A stretch of 64,000 bases of DNA from Kutzneria buriramensis (GTDB lineage: Bacteria; Actinomycetota; Actinomycetes; Mycobacteriales; Pseudonocardiaceae): the NCBI RefSeq assembly GCF_003387475.1, contig NZ_QUNO01000001.1:744001-808000 (forward strand), given 5' to 3'. The position numbers and the translations under genes were made by a program. Shown one piece after another: positions 59,900 through 64,000 of the stretch (position 1 is its first letter; each line of letters starts with the position of its first letter). The notes beneath the pieces were generated by a model. The model was given only the letters and a program-made list of their open reading frames with translations. It did not search any database and had not been told where the DNA came from.

Positions 59900-60184
59900 A
59901 TCGTGGGCGGCCTTGAGCGAATTGACCCGAAAGATGTTGTCGGACCGGACGTTCAGCCTCGTCCGGTGCCGGTGCCGGTGCCGGTGCCGGTGCCGCTGAC
60001 CGCGTCATCGGCGCACGCCAGTGCCTGCCCAGCCGACCTGAGTTCCGCGTGACCCACCGGTTCGGCGCGACCGATCCGGTGTTGTGGGCGGGGGACATGG
60101 CGGCCGGCGCCGCGCGGGCGCACCGCCTCGGGCACCCCCGAACCCCCGCCGCCAACAACACCACCCGCCCGGGGAACGGTCGGC
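59900..60184. other. gene-free stretch with hexamer repeat
   Basis: The 333 bases between the kinase stop and the GtrA stop hold the repeat copy (59852-59899) and five perfect CCGGTG hexamers (59963-59992) with a sixth, CCGCTG. I see no supported gene on either strand. Confidence 0.6.
59963..59992 (+). repeat. short tandem repeat (CCGGTG)5
   Basis: Five exact head-to-tail copies of the 6-mer, followed by one copy with a single change. It lies between convergent genes and is not translated in any supported gene. Confidence 0.9.
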
Positions 60185-60694
60185 TCAGTCCCTGACGAGC
60201 CGGGGCCGGGCGTTGGCGTCGGGGAAGACGAACTTCTTGAACGCCCACCAGCGGAACGCCATGGCGAGCAGGGTGCCGACGATCTGGGCGCTGACGAAGT
60301 CGGCGACCTGGACGCCGAACGGGGTGAGGTGGTTGTGGTCGAGCAGCAGCACGTAGCGGGAGACCCACAGCGGCACCGAGTTGAGGGCCACGCCGACGCC
60401 GCTGACCAGGAAGAACAGCGCCGCCTCGTGGGGACGCTCGCGGCCGCCGCGGGTGCGGAAGGACCACTCCCGGTTCAGGATGTACGACACGATGGTGGCG
60501 ATCAGGGTCGCGATGATCTTCGCGGTCACCGGGTGGGTGGCCAGGAAGGTGCTCTTGAGCACCAGGAAGATCGCCGTGTCGATGATGAAGCAGGTACCGC
60601 CGACTACGGCGAACTTCACCAGCTCGCGGTGCTTGAGCGCGTACGACCGGAAGGGCTCCGGCACGCGCCTGATGAGGGTCTCGCCTACGGACAC
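60185..60694 (-). CDS. GtrA-family membrane protein
   Basis: 169 residues from GTG 60694. Four membrane segments, with VKFAVVGGTCFIIDTAIFLV and the motif NREWSFRTRGG between segments 2 and 3; ends FRWWAFKKFVFPD. GtrA proteins are thought to flip lipid-linked sugars used for cell-envelope glycosylation. A close paralogue is 46 bases upstream. Confidence 0.9.
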   Translation of the reverse strand: MSVGETLIRRVPEPFRSYALKHRELVKFAVVGGTCFIIDTAIFLVLKSTFLATHPVTAKIIATLIATIVSYILNREWSFRTRGGRERPHEAALFFLVSGVGVALNSVPLWVSRYVLLLDHNHLTPFGVQVADFVSAQIVGTLLAMAFRWWAFKKFVFPDANARPRLVRD

Positions 60695-60740
60695 TCCGCC
60701 GAGTGTAGGGACGAAAACCGCAGGTGTCCGCCCGAGTGGC

Positions 60741-61310
60741 TCAGGCGACCTGCTCCGACTGCCCCTCGCCGTCGGTCGGCACGGCCCGCAGGTGGGCCAC
60801 GCTGCTGCCGCGCTCGGGGCGCACGTCGGCGGCCGGGAACACGAACTTCTTGAGCGCCCACCAGCGGAAGACCATGGCGATCAGGGTGCCGATGATGGAC
60901 CCGAAGAAGAAGTCGGACAGTTCCTGCACGGGCAGGCTGACGGCCGGCGTCTGGAGCCCGAACACGTAGCGCGAGACGAGCGTGGGCAGCAGGTTGATGG
61001 CCACACAGATGGCGCTGACCAGGAAGAACAGCGCCGCCTCGTGGTGTCCCTCACGGCCGCCCCTGGTCTGGAACGACCACTCGCGGCTGAGCACGTACGA
61101 GACGATGGTCGCGACCACGATGCCGATCGCCTGGGCGGTGATCGGCTTGGTGTCCAGCACGGTCAGCTTGAGGCCGTACCAGACGACGTTCGTGATCACG
61201 AAGGTCGTGCCGCCGACGACTGCGAAGCGCACCATCTCGCGGTGCTTGATGATCAACGCGCGCAGAGGCGCCGGAATGCATTTGAACGCGAAATGCACGA
61301 GGGACGACAC
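60741..61310 (-). CDS. GtrA-family membrane protein (paralogue)
   Basis: 189 residues from GTG 61310. Same plan: VRFAVVGGTTFVITNVVWYG, SREWSFQTRGGREGHHEAAL and FRWWALKKFVFPA, with a 20-residue hydrophilic C-terminal tail. The two genes are a tandem duplication; together they may form a transporter or serve different lipid carriers. No glycosyltransferase gene is adjacent. Confidence 0.9.
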   Translation of the reverse strand: MSSLVHFAFKCIPAPLRALIIKHREMVRFAVVGGTTFVITNVVWYGLKLTVLDTKPITAQAIGIVVATIVSYVLSREWSFQTRGGREGHHEAALFFLVSAICVAINLLPTLVSRYVFGLQTPAVSLPVQELSDFFFGSIIGTLIAMVFRWWALKKFVFPAADVRPERGSSVAHLRAVPTDGEGQSEQVA

Positions 61311-61401
61311 TCAGGCAGTCTACGAACCCCCTGCGGAGCCGGTTCACGGGGTCACCCTGAGTGCCCGATTGAGGCTGTTTGGGGCACCTGTCGACACCCT
61401 G

Positions 61402-63606
61402 TCAGCAGTAGGGCCACCTCGGGTTGAGCAGCGGTAAGCACAGGCCCGGATCGCTGCGCGGAGGCGGCGGCGTCGTGGAATCGGTGGTCGTGGTGGTCGG
61501 CGGCGGGGTCGTCGTGGTGGTCGTCGGAGGCGGCGCGGGTGTGGTCGTCTTCGACGGCGGCTGCATGGTGGTGGACGTGGGCGGCGTCGTCTTCGCCGGC
61601 GGGACCGTCGGCTTGGTGGTCGACCCAGGCGTCGTCGTCGATGGGATCGTCGGCAGCGCGGAGGACGGCGGCGTCACCGGCACCGCGGGCAGCGGTAGCG
61701 GCGGCTCGCCGCCCGCCGGGTCGCAGTCGACGGGCACGTCGATCACCTTGTGCGCGGTGCCCAGCGAGGCGGCGATCTCGACGCTGTCGCCACGGTGGTG
61801 CCAACGGAACACCCACACGCTGAACCGCGTGGTCTGCCCGCGCGCGAGGTCGAACTTGCAGTTGATCTGCTCGCCGTCCTGATGGCACGGGGCGAGCGTG
61901 AACAACCAGCCGTCACGCGGCGCGTTCGCCGTCACGGTGGCGACGCCGTCGTGTGTGCTGAGGTTCGTCACGGCCACGTCGACGCGTGGCAGCCAGAAGT
62001 CGTGCTGCCACACCGTCGCCGTCAGGTCGAGGTCGTCGAGCTGCTGCACCTGCACGTCGACGCTGCCGAGCTGGATGGCCATGCCGCCGTCGGCCATCAC
62101 CGTGCCGGTGATCTGGCCGCCGGTCGCGTCGAACCCGGCCACCAGCTCGAATCGGAACGTCACGGACTCGCCCGGGGCCAGCCCGACACCGGTGGTGCAG
62201 CTGATGGTGCCGGTGCCGCCGGTGCAGCTGATGGTCTGGTTGGCGAGCAGCGCCCTCGCCGCGAACGACTGCGTGCCGCCCTGGGTGGCGGTGACGCCGT
62301 TGGGCAGGTTCAGCTTCGCGGTGACGGGGTCGGACGGCCCGTTGCCGTTGTTGGTGACGGTCACCGGCAGCTCCTGCGCCGGCCCACCCGGCACGAGGCT
62401 GATCGGCTGCCCCGGCACGGACGGCACGAGGTCCGCCTTCGGCGTGGGAGTTGTCGTCGTGGGCGGTGGTGGCGGCGGTGCCTGTGTGGCGGGGCTGCTC
62501 GGCACCGTCGTCGTGGTGGTCGGCGGCGGAGGAGGCGGTGGCGGCTGCGTGGGACTGTGAGTGGGCGGTGGCACCACCGGCGGCGCGGTTGTCGCCGGCG
62601 GAGGCGGTGGCGGCGCGGCGTTGGCGACGATGGGCTTGCTCTGCCCTGACGTCAGCGCGAGGACGACTACCGCCGCGAGGGCGGCGGCGGATGCGCCGAC
62701 ACCGATCATCTGACGCGGCACGGAGCTCGCGGCGCCGGCCGCACCGGCAGCTGCGCCACCAGCGGTGCCGGCGGCGACCACGGTCGCGGCCTTCGCCGTC
62801 GTAGCGCCGATGGTGGCGAGGTAGCCGGCGGTGCCGATGCCCAGCACCAGCGGCGCGACGATCGCCCGCAGCGCGCCGTTGACGTCGGCGAGCTCGGCGG
62901 CGAGCGCGCGGCACCGTTCGCACTCGTCCAGGTGGGTCTCGACCTGGGCGGTCTCCCGCTTCGACAGGCCGCCACGGGTCCACGCGCCGAGGCGATCGAC
63001 GGTCGCGCGGCACCGGTCGGCTGTGCTCTCCGCGAGATGCACCTGGAGGTACGCCTGCCGCAGGCCCTCGCGCGCTCGGTATGCCAGCGCAGACACGCCG
63101 TTGGCGGTCAGTCCCAGGATCGGTGCGACGTCTGCGGGGGACATGCCCTCGATCTCGGTGTGCCACAGCACGGCCTGCCAGCGCTCCGGCAGCCGCGCGA
63201 ACGCCTTCGCGGCGAGCGAGCGCTCCAGCCCGGAGACGGCGGTGTCGCTGAACTGCACGCTGATGGCCTCGGGGGACGCCACCGTCGTGACGTCCTCGGC
63301 GAGCTCCAGCTTGCGGTCGCGGCGCGTCTTGTCATACGCGGTGTGACGGAGTGCGGTGAGGAGGTAGGCGCGGAACGCGGAGTCGGGGCCGCGGCCGTCG
63401 CGCAGCGTGTCCAGGACCTTGGCGAACGCCTCGGCGACCAGGTCGTCGGCCTCGGCGGTGGACCGCGTCAGCTGGCGGGCGAGGTTGTACGCCGCGCCGA
63501 CGTGACGTTCGTACAGCGAGCCGTACGCCGCGGTGTCGCCCGCGCGGACCGATTCGATGAGCTCTGTGTCGCTGGGACCAGGCACTTCAAGAGGAGCTGT
63601 CGCCAA
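61402..63606 (-). CDS. ECF sigma factor fused to zinc-finger, membrane and exported domains
   Basis: 734 residues, start TTG 63606 behind GGAGGAGAGGGG. Region 2 about 15-80 (GSLYERHVGAAYNLARQLTR, DDLVAEAFAKVLD) and region 4 about 130-185 (LPERWQAVLWHTEIEGMSPA, VSALAYRAREGLR). Then an anti-sigma-type zinc finger (VETHLDECERCRALA; H-x3-C-x2-C), a hydrophobic Ala/Gly stretch, a membrane segment near 305 (GVGASAAALAAVVVLAL), Pro/Thr linkers, and an outer beta domain with VTVTNNGNGPSDPV (DUF11/CARDB-like) ending in a second Thr/Pro tail. Sigma and anti-sigma functions in one chain imply release by proteolysis. Confidence 0.88.
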   Translation of the reverse strand: MATAPLEVPGPSDTELIESVRAGDTAAYGSLYERHVGAAYNLARQLTRSTAEADDLVAEAFAKVLDTLRDGRGPDSAFRAYLLTALRHTAYDKTRRDRKLELAEDVTTVASPEAISVQFSDTAVSGLERSLAAKAFARLPERWQAVLWHTEIEGMSPADVAPILGLTANGVSALAYRAREGLRQAYLQVHLAESTADRCRATVDRLGAWTRGGLSKRETAQVETHLDECERCRALAAELADVNGALRAIVAPLVLGIGTAGYLATIGATTAKAATVVAAGTAGGAAAGAAGAASSVPRQMIGVGASAAALAAVVVLALTSGQSKPIVANAAPPPPPPATTAPPVVPPPTHSPTQPPPPPPPPTTTTTVPSSPATQAPPPPPPTTTTPTPKADLVPSVPGQPISLVPGGPAQELPVTVTNNGNGPSDPVTAKLNLPNGVTATQGGTQSFAARALLANQTISCTGGTGTISCTTGVGLAPGESVTFRFELVAGFDATGGQITGTVMADGGMAIQLGSVDVQVQQLDDLDLTATVWQHDFWLPRVDVAVTNLSTHDGVATVTANAPRDGWLFTLAPCHQDGEQINCKFDLARGQTTRFSVWVFRWHHRGDSVEIAASLGTAHKVIDVPVDCDPAGGEPPLPLPAVPVTPPSSALPTIPSTTTPGSTTKPTVPPAKTTPPTSTTMQPPSKTTTPAPPPTTTTTTPPPTTTTTDSTTPPPPRSDPGLCLPLLNPRWPYC

Positions 63607-63659
63607 CGGTCCCCTCTCCTCCCTCTCGAGCGGACACAGTGTGACGGAAACGCGTGCCC

Positions 63660-63682
63660 GACGTCACGCCGGCAACCAGTTC
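63660..63682 (-). promoter_or_regulatory. possible ECF-type promoter of the sigma gene
   Basis: On the minus strand GAAC, 15 bases, then CGTC, like ECF -35/-10 elements, 54 bases before the TTG start. It overlaps a GTGACG / CGTCAC inverted repeat (63641-63667). Suggests self-activation; weak evidence. Confidence 0.3.
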
Positions 63683-63774
63683 GGGTGAGGGGAACCGCGT
63701 CATACCCGTGTTCGCTCGCCGTCACTTCTTCGGGTCGACAGTCGACCCGTCCGGAGTAGAGAGGAGCGCGGCGA

Positions 63775-64000
63775 GTGGTTGCGCGCAATGCTGCCTCGTC
63801 ACTGATCGGCCGAGACGATCACCGTGACGCGCTGTGCACACTGCGGGCCCGGTGGCGCTCCGCGAGCCTGGCGTCCGGGTGGCCCTTCCCCAGCGACTGG
63901 GCGTTGGCCGAGGTCGACGAGGTGTGCGCGGCGGTGGTGACCGGGGCCGACCTGGCCGAGGTGGTGCCGGCACTGGGCCGGGCGCGGGCGGCCGCCGGCG
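63775..64000 (+). CDS. protein of unknown function, 3' truncated
   Basis: Open from GTG 63775 (GAGGAG upstream) to the end of the window, 75 residues visible: VVARNAASSLIGRDDHRDAL and RSASLASGWPFPSDWALAEV, helical with LRARWRSASL and ADLAEVVPALGRARAAAG. Divergent from the sigma-factor gene. The N-terminus resembles, in my memory, the opening of some Pseudonocardiales GGDEF-type proteins, but no GGDEF motif is inside the window, so I leave it unassigned. Confidence 0.6.
   Translation, partial: MVARNAASSLIGRDDHRDALCTLRARWRSASLASGWPFPSDWALAEVDEVCAAVVTGADLAEVVPALGRARAAAG

Overview
The window is a GC-rich chromosomal segment from an actinomycete, most likely a member of the Pseudonocardiales (Amycolatopsis, Kutzneria or Saccharothrix-like). 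Reasons: very high G+C at third codon positions, frequent GTG starts, many 4-base start/stop overlaps, type VII secretion (EspG/PPE/WXG100) genes, DUF3558 and DUF1707 proteins, an F420-type oxidoreductase, and a gene order that matches the upp - pmmB - deoD - amiB1/amiA1 - lpdA - glpD2 and accA3 - maf - accE - accD5 - birA neighbourhoods of Mycobacterium tuberculosis. No rRNA, tRNA, CRISPR array, phage or insertion sequence was seen. The assignment to an order is inference.

Layout. 1-5.5 kb: end of a coiled-coil protein, a thiolase, and a reverse-strand deoC - aldehyde dehydrogenase - truncated aldehyde dehydrogenase operon. 5.5-7.5 kb: a DivIVA-repeat protein, a CU044_2847-type small protein and a DUF1707 protein, with copies of a dispersed repeat between them. 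7.7-11 kb: the efeUOB iron-uptake operon behind an IdeR/DmdR-like box. 11-16.7 kb: upp, a DasR-type promoter that has no gene behind it, a TetR gene, a DUF4188 gene, a ribbon-helix-helix/Doc-like toxin-antitoxin pair, and a MerR regulator with two tandem aldo-keto reductases that share a nearly identical 200-bp block. 16.9-23.5 kb: TetR - Ser/Thr kinase - purine nucleoside phosphorylase - (26-codon mini-ORF) - phosphohexomutase, then an F420-type oxidoreductase and an acetyltransferase. 23.5-31.6 kb: amino-acid permease, GPP34 protein, xylulokinase, a pair of M20 amidohydrolases and a DUF559 gene between inverted repeat copies.

31.7-39 kb: LpdA, a two-domain secreted protein with its class F sortase separated by a long stem-loop, then glpK-glpF divergent from glpD. 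39-41.5 kb: a small type VII secretion cluster preceded by a palindromic repeat array. 41.5-50.6 kb: acetyltransferase, DUF1707, the acyl-CoA carboxylase genes (accA3, accE, accD5), maf, a secreted X-Pro peptidase and birA. 50.6-53.7 kb: PH-domain protein, HMG-CoA lyase, acetyltransferase, CbiZ and a hot-dog dehydratase. 53.8-57.1 kb: a complete toxin cassette made of a YbaB-like protein, a WXG100-like protein, a 725-residue protein ending in a TNT (NAD glycohydrolase) domain, and a probable immunity protein. 57-64 kb: an inositol-monophosphatase-family enzyme, a two-component system, two GtrA proteins, and an ECF sigma factor fused to its own zinc-finger, membrane and exported domains.

How the genes fit together. 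Nucleoside salvage is spread over deoC, upp, pnp and phosphohexomutase. Glycerol use is glpF/glpK/glpD. The carboxylase subunits and the biotin ligase form one functional set. The observations I rate most interesting are the orphan DasR promoter ending in an immediate terminator, a dispersed repeat that sits just after stop codons in gene orientation, the 26-codon ORF coupled by 4-base overlaps to both neighbours, the gene-conversion block in the aldo-keto reductases, the TNT toxin cassette and the stem-loop in front of the sortase gene.
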